DNA of 28,621 bases from DAOVDI01 sp965373045 (GTDB taxonomy: Bacteria; Acidobacteriota; Aminicenantia; Aminicenantales; Aminicenantaceae). Shown here piece after piece: positions 1 through 7,636 of the stretch (its first letter is position 1; each line of letters opens with the position of its first letter). Under the pieces are notes generated by a model. It was not told where the DNA came from. It saw nothing but the letters and a program-made list of their open reading frames with translations, and searched no databases. A program made the position numbers and the translations under genes. The DNA lies in assembly GCA_965373045.1 (NCBI GenBank), contig CBDVEQ010000010.1, positions 1 to 28,621 of the forward strand, written 5' to 3'.

Positions 1-72
1 GGACAGCGGTTTGCCATTCGTGAGGGCAGCCGGACTGTCGGAGCAGGATCCGTTACAGAGATTATCGAGTAA
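1..72 (+). CDS. tuf: Elongation factor Tu, C-terminal end of first copy (partial)
   Basis: Only the last 23 codons and the TAA stop are inside the window. The peptide ([18 protein letters not shown], then TEIIE) is the end of the EF-Tu C-terminal beta-barrel, which helps bind aminoacyl-tRNA. It matches the end of the complete tuf gene at 14994-16193 base for base except position 56 (C here, T there), giving Thr in place of Ile four residues from the end. It stands upstream of rpmG and tRNA-Trp, as in many bacteria with two tuf genes. The identification is firm; the rest of the gene lies outside. Confidence 0.96.
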   Translation, partial: GQRFAIREGSRTVGAGSVTEIIE

Positions 73-74
73 CT
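1..74 (+). repeat. Direct repeat of tuf 3' end, copy 1
   Basis: Pairs with 16122-16195 on the same strand with a single mismatch (position 56 against 16177). Identity ends two bases after the stop codon. The left limit is beyond the window, so the true repeat is probably most of the tuf gene. Confidence 0.93.
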
Positions 75-136
75 GAACGAACGCATATATTTGAACATGA
101 AGGAAAAACATACTTGAGGATAGAAGGGAATCAGAG

Positions 137-286
137 ATGAGAGAGATAATAACCCTCAGATGCGAAGAGTGCAAAAGGCATAATTACACAACAACGAGGA
201 ACAAGAAGCAGAAGCAAGAAAAGATCGAGTTAAAAAAATACTGCAGATTCTGTCAAAAACACACGCTCCATAAAGAAATTAAATAA
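137..286 (+). CDS. rpmG: 50S ribosomal protein L33 (zinc-binding form)
   Basis: A 49-residue protein starting [12 protein letters not shown] and ending KHTLHKEIK, the usual L33 length and pattern. Two Cys pairs (C9/C12 and C36/C39) form the zinc knuckle of the metal-containing form. L33 sits on the large subunit near the E site. The ATG at 137 is preceded by the purine-rich GAAGGGAATCAGAG. It lies 64 bases after tuf and 43 bases before tRNA-Trp, the common tuf-rpmG-trnW-secE-nusG order. L36, S14 and L24 in this window also keep their Cys pairs, so the genome uses the metal-binding versions of these proteins. Confidence 0.95.
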   Translation: MREIITLRCEECKRHNYTTTRNKKQKQEKIELKKYCRFCQKHTLHKEIK

Positions 287-317
287 TGTGGTGAACATCC
301 ATAACTGGATGGTTAGA

Positions 318-323
318 TATAAT
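318..323 (+). promoter_or_regulatory. Possible -10 hexamer just upstream of tRNA-Trp
   Basis: The hexamer TATAAT at 318-323 matches the sigma-70 -10 consensus and would place a transcript start at about 330, the first base of the mature tRNA. I find no good -35 element 16-18 bases upstream (the bases near 295-300 read ACATCC), so this may be chance in an AT-rich gap. Confidence 0.25.
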
Positions 324-329
324 AATGGT

Positions 330-405
<76 letters not shown>

Positions 406-444
406 AGAAGATAAAAGGAGAAGAAAGGATTTATAGGTATTTAA

Positions 445-654
445 ATGACTCAAAAAAAGCGCTGGTATAAACGGTTTATTCCTTTTTTAAGGGAAGTAAA
501 AGCCGAAATAAAAAAGGTGACTTGGCCTTCCAGACAGGAAGTCTACAGCACCACCCTGGTGGTCATTTTCACCACGATCTTTTTCGGTATTTACCTGTTC
601 TTTATGGATCTAATTTTTTCTTGGGTCATTAAACGTGTAGAATCCATCTTTTGA
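445..654 (+). CDS. secE: Preprotein translocase subunit SecE
   Basis: A 69-residue membrane protein of the short, single-span SecE type. The conserved amphipathic helix motif VKAEIKKVTWPSRQEV covers residues 18-33 with the hallmark W27-P28. One hydrophobic span follows (about residues 37-60). SecE clamps the SecY channel, whose gene is at 25240. A basic N-terminus suggests a cytoplasmic start. It lies 39 bases after tRNA-Trp and 16 bases before nusG, its near-universal partner. The ATG is preceded by an A/G-rich stretch containing AAAGGA and ATAGG. Confidence 0.95.
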   Translation: MTQKKRWYKRFIPFLREVKAEIKKVTWPSRQEVYSTTLVVIFTTIFFGIYLFFMDLIFSWVIKRVESIF

Positions 655-670
655 TTTATTGAGTTAAAAA

Positions 671-1201
671 ATGGCTAAAAACTGGTACGTCGTTCATACT
701 TATTCAGGCTTTGAAAAGTTTGTGGCAGAGTCTATCCAACAACGTGCTGCTGATATAGGTATCAAAGATCAGATCGGACAGATCATCATTCCCACAGAAG
801 GCGTTGTTGAGATAAAAGGCGGAAAAAAAGTCGTGTCTACAAAGCGATCTTATCCTGGATATATCCTGGTCGAAATGGAAATGACGGATGAAAATTGGTT
901 GATCATTCGGGATACCCCCAAGGTAACGGGATTTGTAGGTTCCGGAAAAAACCCAACTCCGTTAAACAAGGAAGAAGTCGGCCAGATCGTTGAACATATG
1001 GAAACAACGTCAGAAAAACCGAAACCGAAACACTCTTTCGAGAAGGGTGAAGCAGTTCGTATTATTGACGGTCCATTCTTCAATTTCAGCGGAATTGTTG
1101 AAGAAGTTAATCTAGAGAGAAGTACTCTTAAAGTGTTGGTCACCATATTCGGTCGATCGACTCCTGTAGAGCTTGAATTCTTGCAGGTAGAGAAAATATA
1201 G
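671..1201 (+). CDS. nusG: Transcription termination/antitermination factor NusG
   Basis: A 176-residue protein, standard bacterial length. The NGN domain spans roughly residues 4-115, including [11 protein letters not shown] (5-15) and [11 protein letters not shown] (60-70). The KOW domain spans roughly 124-156, with [16 protein letters not shown] in it. NusG binds the beta' clamp helices of RNA polymerase, suppresses pausing and links to Rho or to the ribosome through S10, encoded at 16239. It follows secE by 16 bases and precedes rplK by 8. The Shine-Dalgarno match is weak (TTGAG), but the start ATG-GCT-AAA-AAC-TGG is typical of the family. Confidence 0.97.
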   Translation: MAKNWYVVHTYSGFEKFVAESIQQRAADIGIKDQIGQIIIPTEGVVEIKGGKKVVSTKRSYPGYILVEMEMTDENWLIIRDTPKVTGFVGSGKNPTPLNKEEVGQIVEHMETTSEKPKPKHSFEKGEAVRIIDGPFFNFSGIVEEVNLERSTLKVLVTIFGRSTPVELEFLQVEKI

Positions 1202-1209
1202 GAGGAACA

Positions 1210-1641
1210 ATGGCCAAAAAAGTCGTTGCCAAGATCAAACTGCAGATCGAAGCAGGTCAGGCAAGTCCTGCGCCTCCGGTAGGGCCAGCATTAGGCCAGC
1301 ATAATGTTAACATCATGGATTTTGTGCGTCAGTTCAATGACAAAACCGGAAAAATGGAAGCCGGAATGATCGTGCCGGTGGTTATCTCTGTATTTAAAGA
1401 CAGCAGTTTCACTTTTATCATGAAATCCCCTCCAGCCTCATATTTATTGAAAAAGGCGGCAGGGATCGCCAAAGGTTCTGGTGAGCCGAACAAGGAAAAA
1501 GTAGGCAAGGTGACAGAGGCTCAGGTCGAGGAAATTGCCAAGGCAAAAATGGTTGACCTTAATGCTTTTAATATCGATGCCGCCAAAAATATCATCAAAG
1601 GCACAGCAAAGAATATGGGATTGGAGATTGTCAGTGGCTAA
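1210..1641 (+). CDS. rplK: 50S ribosomal protein L11
   Basis: A 143-residue protein of normal length. The N-terminal domain has the proline-rich [18 protein letters not shown] (residues 21-38), the helix that faces the thiostrepton/GTPase centre. The C-terminal domain (about 72-143) binds 23S rRNA. L11 forms the base of the stalk that recruits EF-G, EF-Tu and release factors. The ATG follows a strong AGGAGG. Its stop overlaps the GTG start of rplA by eight bases, indicating coupled synthesis of L11 and L1. Confidence 0.98.
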   Translation: MAKKVVAKIKLQIEAGQASPAPPVGPALGQHNVNIMDFVRQFNDKTGKMEAGMIVPVVISVFKDSSFTFIMKSPPASYLLKKAAGIAKGSGEPNKEKVGKVTEAQVEEIAKAKMVDLNAFNIDAAKNIIKGTAKNMGLEIVSG

Positions 1642-2326
1642 AAGAGGAAAGAAATATATCAATGCTAAAAAGCTCTTTGAAAAGGAAGAGTATAAATTGG
1701 AAGAGGCAGTAGGCCTTCTAAAAAAATCCAGTTTTACAAAATTTGATGAATCGGTGGATATCGCAATTCGTCTGGGTATAGATCCAAAACACTCCGACCA
1801 GATGGTGCGGGGGACGATTGTATTACCTGCCGGGACAGGTAAGAAAAAGAAGGTTTGCGTTATTGCATCAGGTGAAAAGGTCAAGGATGCAGAACAGGCC
1901 GGTGCAGATTTTGTCGGTGGAGAAGACATGATTGAAAAGATCTCTAAAGGATGGACGGATTTTGATTCTGTTGTATCTACTCCTGATATGATGAGGGGCG
2001 TAGGTAAATTGGGCCGTATTCTCGGCCCTAAAGGGCTTATGCCGAACCCAAAATCCGGAACAGTGACATTTGAGGTTAAAAAGGCTGTGGAGGAGATCAA
2101 ATCCGGTCGTGTGGAGTTCCGCGTGGATAAAAATTCCATCATACATTCGCCGGTTGGAAAGATATCCTTTGATGAAAATAAGCTGATTGATAACATCAAA
2201 TCATTTATTCAGGCTGTCGTTCAGGCTAAACCGCCTGCGGCAAAGGGAAAATATATAAGAAATATTTATCTGTCATCAACAATGGGGCCCTCTCTGAAGG
2301 TGTCTGAGAGCGTTTTGGAAAAATAG
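1634..2326 (+). CDS. rplA: 50S ribosomal protein L1
   Basis: A 230-residue protein of normal length from the GTG at 1634, which gives the family start MAKRGKKY. The open frame extends 33 codons further upstream, but that segment only reads rplK out of frame and has no L1 similarity. GGAG at 1623-1626 is suitably placed for this GTG. The conserved [18 protein letters not shown] (residues 127-144) and [10 protein letters not shown] (157-166) are present. L1 forms the mobile stalk over the E site and in many bacteria represses its own mRNA. It overlaps rplK by 8 bases and precedes rplJ by 9. Confidence 0.96.
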   Translation: MAKRGKKYINAKKLFEKEEYKLEEAVGLLKKSSFTKFDESVDIAIRLGIDPKHSDQMVRGTIVLPAGTGKKKKVCVIASGEKVKDAEQAGADFVGGEDMIEKISKGWTDFDSVVSTPDMMRGVGKLGRILGPKGLMPNPKSGTVTFEVKKAVEEIKSGRVEFRVDKNSIIHSPVGKISFDENKLIDNIKSFIQAVVQAKPPAAKGKYIRNIYLSSTMGPSLKVSESVLEK

Positions 2327-2335
2327 GAGAACACA

Positions 2336-2854
2336 GTGAGTGTCAATCGGGAGAGAAAAGAAAAAGAGGTCCAGGACATATACGAGTCTTTTGAGAAAAA
2401 CGCCAGCTTTTATCTGCTGAATTTCGATAAGATGTCTGTCTCATGGGCTAATGAGTTAAGACAGAAATTACGTGAAAATTCCTATTCAATAAGGGTGGTA
2501 AAAAACCGTCTGGCAATTAAAGCACTTAAAGATGATTTTCCGGAAGAATTAAAAGAGCAGTTCGTTGGGCCGACAGCCCTTGCCTACGCGCCGGAGAATC
2601 CAGTCGGTTTGGCCAAGCTCATCAAGGAATTTTCTGTTCAGTATAAGATCCTGTCTGTTAAGGCAGCGATATTAGATGGGCAGTATTTTCCCGGTGAAAA
2701 GTTCGAAGAGATCGCCAAACTATCATCCCGGGAAGAACTCATTGCAAAATTGGGCTATCTTATGGCTCATCCTTTGATTCAAATGTACCGGACTTGGAAA
2801 GCCCCGCTCAGTGGTTTCGGCAGGTTATTGAGTCAATTGAAAGATATAAAATAG
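2336..2854 (+). CDS. rplJ: 50S ribosomal protein L10
   Basis: A 172-residue protein with GTG start after AGGAGAACACA. The N-terminal rRNA-binding domain is recognisable from the segment around SIRVVKNRLAIKAL (residues 52-65) and FVGPTALAYAPENPVGLAKLI (near 76-96). The C-terminal helix that carries L7/L12 dimers follows. L10 anchors the L12 stalk to L11 and 23S rRNA. Only 9 bases separate it from rplA, so the long L10-binding leader found before rplJ in enterobacteria is absent here. Confidence 0.96.
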   Translation: MSVNRERKEKEVQDIYESFEKNASFYLLNFDKMSVSWANELRQKLRENSYSIRVVKNRLAIKALKDDFPEELKEQFVGPTALAYAPENPVGLAKLIKEFSVQYKILSVKAAILDGQYFPGEKFEEIAKLSSREELIAKLGYLMAHPLIQMYRTWKAPLSGFGRLLSQLKDIK

Positions 2855-2858
2855 GAGT

Positions 2859-2863
2859 GGAGG
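2859..2863 (+). promoter_or_regulatory. Strong Shine-Dalgarno sequence for rplL
   Basis: GGAGG lies six bases before the ATG at 2870. It supports the longer L7/L12 form and fits the need to make several copies of L12 per ribosome. A second site, AAGGAG at 2918-2923, stands nine bases before an in-frame GTG at 2933. Confidence 0.6.
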
Positions 2864-2869
2864 TATAAA

Positions 2870-3313
2870 ATGCCAGAAGCACAGACAAAAAAAGCGAGTG
2901 ATACCGCAAAAGTTAAAAAGGAGAAAGGAAAAGTGACTAAAGAAGAATTTTTTAAGCACCTGGATGATCTGACCGTTTTAGAACTGGCTGATTACATCAA
3001 GGAATTTGAGGAAAGATACGGCGTCAGCGCAGCGGCAGCAGTTCCAATGGCGGTTCCAGGCGCAGGAGCCCCTGGAACAGAAGCAGCGGAAAAAGAAGAA
3101 AAGACCGAATTCAATGTAGTCTTGAAAGAAATTGGAGACAAAAAGATCAATGTTATCAAGACAGTCAGAGAAGTGACCAGCCTCGGATTAAAAGAAGCCA
3201 AGGATCTGGTTGATAATGCTCCTAAGGAGATTAAAGAAGGCATTTCCAAAGACGAAGCAGAAGAGATCAAGGCCAAATTCGAGGAAGTGGGAGCCATTAT
3301 CGAGATTGAGTAA
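2870..3313 (+). CDS. rplL: 50S ribosomal protein L7/L12
   Basis: A 147-residue acidic stalk protein. The N-terminal dimerisation helices cover about residues 24-50 ([20 protein letters not shown]), the Ala/Pro/Gly hinge about 52-78, and the C-terminal factor-binding domain about 79-147 with the conserved [22 protein letters not shown] (near 93-114). L12 recruits and stimulates the translational GTPases, including EF-G and EF-Tu encoded downstream. Most family members have 120-130 residues; here a lysine-rich N-terminal addition of about 21 residues comes from the ATG at 2870. An in-frame GTG at 2933 would give a normal 126-residue form, so the start is not certain. Confidence 0.95.
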   Translation: MPEAQTKKASDTAKVKKEKGKVTKEEFFKHLDDLTVLELADYIKEFEERYGVSAAAAVPMAVPGAGAPGTEAAEKEEKTEFNVVLKEIGDKKINVIKTVREVTSLGLKEAKDLVDNAPKEIKEGISKDEAEEIKAKFEEVGAIIEIE

Positions 3314-3340
3314 TATTAATAAATTAAACAAAATTTTTTT

Positions 3341-6300
3341 GTGAGTAGCGATATGCATAATGAATTGAGAAATGTTTATCGAGAAAGAGAAGATTTTTCG
3401 AAAATTAAAGGCACATTCCCAATGCCTGACCTTCTGGCTATTCAGAAGCTTTCCTATGCTGAATACCTCCAGATGGAGTTACTTCCCGAGGAAAGGAAGG
3501 ACATTGGGCTGCATGCCGCTTTTAAGGATATCTTCCCGATATCGGACTTCAAAGAGACGACCCAACTCGATTTCATCAGTTATTCTATAGGTAACTGGGA
3601 GTGTAAATGCGGACGTCTCAAAGGCGTGGAGAATTCTCGCCTGCGCTGTGAAGGATGTGGAACTTTGCTTCCCTCTGATACAGAATTGACGAAAAATGAG
3701 ATCTGTCCGTATTGCAATGCTGTGAAAAAGATCAATATTCTTTTTTGTGATCACTGTGGAGACAAGGTCGAACTGAAGATGAAGTACAGTCCGACAGAAT
3801 GTCTCCAGAAGGGCTACACCTATTCAGTTCCTCTCAGAATAAAAATCCGGCTGATCAGTTGGGAAAAAGATCTTGTTACTAAAGCTAAGAGGTTGAAACA
3901 TATTAAAGAGCAGGAGGTCTATTTCGGAGATATCCCATTGATGACTGATAAGGGCACATTTATTTTTAATGGTATCGAGCGTGTTATTGTCAGCCAGTTG
4001 CAGCGTTCGCCGGGAGTTTTTTTCAGGCCCGGCGCTCTGAAAGGGCAGTTTATAGGAAAGATCATCCCGTACAGGGGTGCCTGGGTGGAATTTGAATTCG
4101 ATTCTAAGGAATTCCTCTATGTCAGACTGGACAGGAAGAAAAAATTCTTGATCACGGTCTTTCTCAGAGCCCTTGGATTCGGCACTGATGAGGATATCAT
4201 CCGGCTTTTTCATAAAACTTATAAGATCTTTCCTGAGGAAGGAAAGCTAAAGTGGGAGTTGAATGAAGGCCTTATCGGAAAGACTGCAGGTGAGAACATT
4301 GTTGATCCGAAATCAAAACAAGAGATCATCAAAGCCAACAGGAAGATCACAAAGGATGTTTTTGCAAAGCTGAAAAAACTCAATATTCAAAGAGTGATTC
4401 TTGCAGAAAAGGAATTAAAAGGAGCATATTCTGCTACAAAAATAGAAAAAATCATTACACCGAACAAAGAGATCGGTGATCTTCTCCTAGAGAATCTCCG
4501 TGTCCAAACAGAACCGTTTGAAATTTTTTTCCCTGTTAATGATCAGGCCGAATATGTCATCTCTAGGACATTAACAAAGGACGTCTGTAAGGATGCCAAT
4601 CAGGCACAGGCGGAGATCTACAGGAAATTGCGACCAGGCGAACCCCACACTATGGAGAGCGCTCACAATCTCTTCCGGAATCTGTTCTTTAATCAGCAGA
4701 AATACAACTTTTCGCGCATCGGCCGTTTGAAGATGAACATCAAGCTCGGTCTTGATACTTCACTTGATGAAAAGACACTCTGTCCCACAGATTTTTTAGA
4801 GGTTATAAAGTATGTTCTGGCCCTTCGTGCCGGTGAAGGAACAGTTGATAACATCGATCATCTGGGTAATCGCCGAGTCCGTTCCATAGGCGAGCTTGTA
4901 GAAAATGCTTTCCGGATCGGTCTGACTCGCATGGAAAGAACAGTTAAGGAAAAGATGACTATTGCCACAGATCTGGCGTCGGCTATGCCTCAGGACCTGA
5001 TCAATTCCAAGCCTGTCATCGCAGCGCTGAAAGAGTTTTTCGGCAGTTCTCAGCTCTCCCAATTTATGGATCAGATTAACAGTCTGGCAGAGTTGACCCA
5101 CAAGCGCAGGTTGAGCGCTCTGGGCCCTGGCGGGCTCAGTCGAGAACGGGCCAGTTTTGAGGTAAGAGATATCCAGTCATCACATTATGGACGGATCTGT
5201 CCTATTGAAACACCGGAAGGTCCCAATATCGGTTTGATCTCCTCATTAAGCTGTTTTGCCCGTGTAAATGAGTTCGGTTTTATTGAAACCCCTTACCGGA
5301 AAGTCAAGAACGGCAGGGTATTGGATTATATTCGTATCATTCATCCCGGTAGCACACAGCATAAAGTGGGCGAGGTCATAGAACGCGAGAGACTTCTCAG
5401 AGAGATCAAAAAAGACGATAAATCTGGTAAAAAGCAAAAACCGATCTTTGAACCGTACAGTTTCTATCTAACGGCCTGGGAAGAAGAAAAACACAACATT
5501 GCCCAGGCCAATGCGCCCATCGATAATAAAAACCAGTTTACAAAGGATTTTATCTCGGCAAGACAGGCCGGTAACTTTAAAATGATTGCCAAGGATCAGA
5601 TCGATTACATGGATGTTTCTCCCAAACAGCTGGTTTCCCTGTCCGCTTCATTGATCCCCTTCCTGGAACATGATGATGCCAACAGAGCTTTGATGGGGTC
5701 AAATATGCAGAGGCAGGCGGTTCCGCTGCTAAGACCTGAAGCCCCTCGCGTAGGAACCGGGATCGAACATCTGGTGGCCAAAGGATCTGGTGATGTTATT
5801 GTCTGCAAACATTCCGGCGTGGTTGAGTTTGTGGATGCGGAGCGTATCCTTGTACGTGTTGATGTAAGCAATGGTCGTAAGGACATAACTGTTGGTACAG
5901 ACCTCTACCTCTTAACAAAGTTTCTGAGAACAAATCAGAACACTTGCATGACCCATCGACCCTCTGTCAAAAAAGGTGATAGTGTCGAAGCCGGGCAGAT
6001 CCTGGCAGACAGCTCATGCACGGACCACGGAGAGCTTTCTCTTGGCCGAAATGTTCTGTGCGCCTTTATGCCCTGGAGAGGATATAATTTTGAAGATGCG
6101 ATCATAGTCAGTGAAAAACTGATTAAAAACGATATTTTTACATCCATCCATATTGTTGAAGAGACTATAGAGGCCAGAGATACAAAACTTGGGCCGGAAG
6201 ATATCACTTATGACATTCCCAATGTCCCGGAAAATCTTCTTCGTAATCTGGATGAGAACGGGATCGTACGCATCGGTGCTCATGTGAAATCCGGTGATGT

Positions 6301-7636
6301 CCTTGTCGGGAAAGTCGCCCCTAAGGGAGAAACGCAGCTTTCCCCGGAAGAAAAACTTCTCAAAGCCATATTTGGAGAAAAAGCGCTGGATGTAAAAGAT
6401 GCCTCCCTTTATTGTTCGCCGGGAATAGAAGGAACGGTCATTGATGTGAGAATTTTTTGCCGGAGAGGGATTGAGAAAGGGACCCGGGCCAAGGCGATCG
6501 AACAGGATGAGATCTCAAAAATGAAAAGAAATCTGGATGATGAGATCAGTATCCTTGAAGAAGAAAAATGGAAAAGAGTCCGGTCTCTTTATAAAGGCGA
6601 AATTCTTGCGAAAGAATTCAAGTCCGGAGATCTAACACTGAAAGCCGGTATCAAGCTGGATGCTGGGATACTGAACAAGATTAATAGAAAAGATGGGAAG
6701 AAACTCGTACTAAAAGCCAAGGCTAAACGCGAGAAACTGGGTGAAGATATTAAACTCAAGGTTCAGAGACAGATCGATGCCTTAAAAGCGATACATAAGG
6801 AAAAAGTGGAAGCGCTCAAGAAAGGTGATGAATTAGCCCCGGGCGTCATTCAGGTGATCAAAGTTTATATCTCCATGAAAAGGAAGCTTTCCGTCGGAGA
6901 TAAAGTTTCCGGACGACACGGGAACAAGGGCATCATTGCCAAGATCGTACCTGAAGAGGATATGCCTCGTCTGCCTAACGGTATACCTGTAGAAGTCGTC
7001 CTGAATCCCTTGGGCGTTCCTTCGCGAATGAACGTTGGACAGATCCTGGAGACACATCTCGGTTGGGCCGCTGAAGAGTTGGATCTCTGGATCTCCACTC
7101 CAGTTTTTGATGGTATCTCTGAAAAAGAGATCAAAGGTCTTCTAAAAAAAGCAGGTCTGCCAGAGTCTGGAAAAACGCCTCTATTTGACGGAATAACGGG
7201 TGAGATTTTGGACCATGAAGTGACGGTTGGATATATGTACATTATGAAACTCTACCATCTTGTTGACGATAAGATCCACGCCCGTTCAACCGGCCCTTAT
7301 TCGCTGATCACACAGCAGCCATTGGGTGGAAAGGCACAGTTCGGCGGCCAAAGGTTTGGAGAAATGGAGGTCTGGGCGTTGGAAGCCTATGGTGCTGCAT
7401 ACACCCTGCGGGAACTCCTGACAGCAAAGTCGGATGATGTGGAAGGACGGGCAAAGATCTATGAAGCCATTGTTAAAGGCGATTTAGATTTCACACCGGG
7501 TCTACCTGAATCCGTGAATGTTCTCATTCGCGAACTTCAGAGCCTTTGTCTGAATGTGGAGATGGAAGAAATCGAGAAAAAAGAGATCCTTCCTTGGGGC
7601 ATTGATGTCCCTCAGATCCTTAAAGGAGAGGAATAA
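3341..7636 (+). CDS. rpoB: DNA-directed RNA polymerase subunit beta
   Basis: A 1431-residue beta subunit, longer than E. coli (1342). Conserved segments include the rifampicin-site region [12 protein letters not shown] through [12 protein letters not shown] (residues 567-597; D577, H587, S592 match E. coli D516, H526, S531), [24 protein letters not shown] and the C-terminal [16 protein letters not shown]. Three extra parts stand out: a four-Cys-pair insertion at about residues 85-147, an extra segment at about 668-707, and a coiled insertion at about 1040-1163 in the place of the E. coli beta insertion. Beta and beta' (next gene, one-base overlap) form the catalytic core with alpha. The GTG start at 3341 has no clear ribosome site; an ATG at 3353 is the alternative. 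Confidence 0.98.
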   Translation: MSSDMHNELRNVYREREDFSKIKGTFPMPDLLAIQKLSYAEYLQMELLPEERKDIGLHAAFKDIFPISDFKETTQLDFISYSIGNWECKCGRLKGVENSRLRCEGCGTLLPSDTELTKNEICPYCNAVKKINILFCDHCGDKVELKMKYSPTECLQKGYTYSVPLRIKIRLISWEKDLVTKAKRLKHIKEQEVYFGDIPLMTDKGTFIFNGIERVIVSQLQRSPGVFFRPGALKGQFIGKIIPYRGAWVEFEFDSKEFLYVRLDRKKKFLITVFLRALGFGTDEDIIRLFHKTYKIFPEEGKLKWELNEGLIGKTAGENIVDPKSKQEIIKANRKITKDVFAKLKKLNIQRVILAEKELKGAYSATKIEKIITPNKEIGDLLLENLRVQTEPFEIFFPVNDQAEYVISRTLTKDVCKDANQAQAEIYRKLRPGEPHTMESAHNLFRNLFFNQQKYNFSRIGRLKMNIKLGLDTSLDEKTLCPTDFLEVIKYVLALRAGEGTVDNIDHLGNRRVRSIGELVENAFRIGLTRMERTVKEKMTIATDLASAMPQDLINSKPVIAALKEFFGSSQLSQFMDQINSLAELTHKRRLSALGPGGLSRERASFEVRDIQSSHYGRICPIETPEGPNIGLISSLSCFARVNEFGFIETPYRKVKNGRVLDYIRIIHPGSTQHKVGEVIERERLLREIKKDDKSGKKQKPIFEPYSFYLTAWEEEKHNIAQANAPIDNKNQFTKDFISARQAGNFKMIAKDQIDYMDVSPKQLVSLSASLIPFLEHDDANRALMGSNMQRQAVPLLRPEAPRVGTGIEHLVAKGSGDVIVCKHSGVVEFVDAERILVRVDVSNGRKDITVGTDLYLLTKFLRTNQNTCMTHRPSVKKGDSVEAGQILADSSCTDHGELSLGRNVLCAFMPWRGYNFEDAIIVSEKLIKNDIFTSIHIVEETIEARDTKLGPEDITYDIPNVPENLLRNLDENGIVRIGAHVKSGDVLVGKVAPKGETQLSPEEKLLKAIFGEKALDVKDASLYCSPGIEGTVIDVRIFCRRGIEKGTRAKAIEQDEISKMKRNLDDEISILEEEKWKRVRSLYKGEILAKEFKSGDLTLKAGIKLDAGILNKINRKDGKKLVLKAKAKREKLGEDIKLKVQRQIDALKAIHKEKVEALKKGDELAPGVIQVIKVYISMKRKLSVGDKVSGRHGNKGIIAKIVPEEDMPRLPNGIPVEVVLNPLGVPSRMNVGQILETHLGWAAEELDLWISTPVFDGISEKEIKGLLKKAGLPESGKTPLFDGITGEILDHEVTVGYMYIMKLYHLVDDKIHARSTGPYSLITQQPLGGKAQFGGQRFGEMEVWALEAYGAAYTLRELLTAKSDDVEGRAKIYEAIVKGDLDFTPGLPESVNVLIRELQSLCLNVEMEEIEKKEILPWGIDVPQILKGEE
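3593..3781 (+). other. Cys-rich (predicted zinc-binding) insertion encoded inside rpoB
   Basis: RpoB residues about 85-147, lying between the conserved LDFISYSIG and [18 protein letters not shown] blocks, which are separated by only a few residues in E. coli. It holds C88-x-C90, C103-x2-C106, C122-x2-C125 and C136-x2-C139, enough for two zinc sites. The first half has the spacing C-x-C-x12-C-x2-C and shares Glu before the first Cys, Gly after the second, Glu within the third-to-fourth pair and Gly after the fourth with the RpoC zinc site at C68-C86. The second half (CPYC, ten residues, CDHC) is a generic zinc ribbon. The reading frame is intact. Metal binding is predicted, not shown. Confidence 0.85.

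Noticed and set aside
1535..1633. Upstream extension of rplA
   Set aside because: These 33 codons only overlay rplK in another frame; the L1 family start fits GTG 1634.
1444..2199. A 251-codon minus-strand frame over rplK and rplA
   Set aside because: Antisense to two conserved genes, without ribosome site or family similarity.
3329..3340. AAAATTTTTTT before rpoB as a terminator
   Set aside because: No GC-rich hairpin precedes it and rpoB must be transcribed through it.
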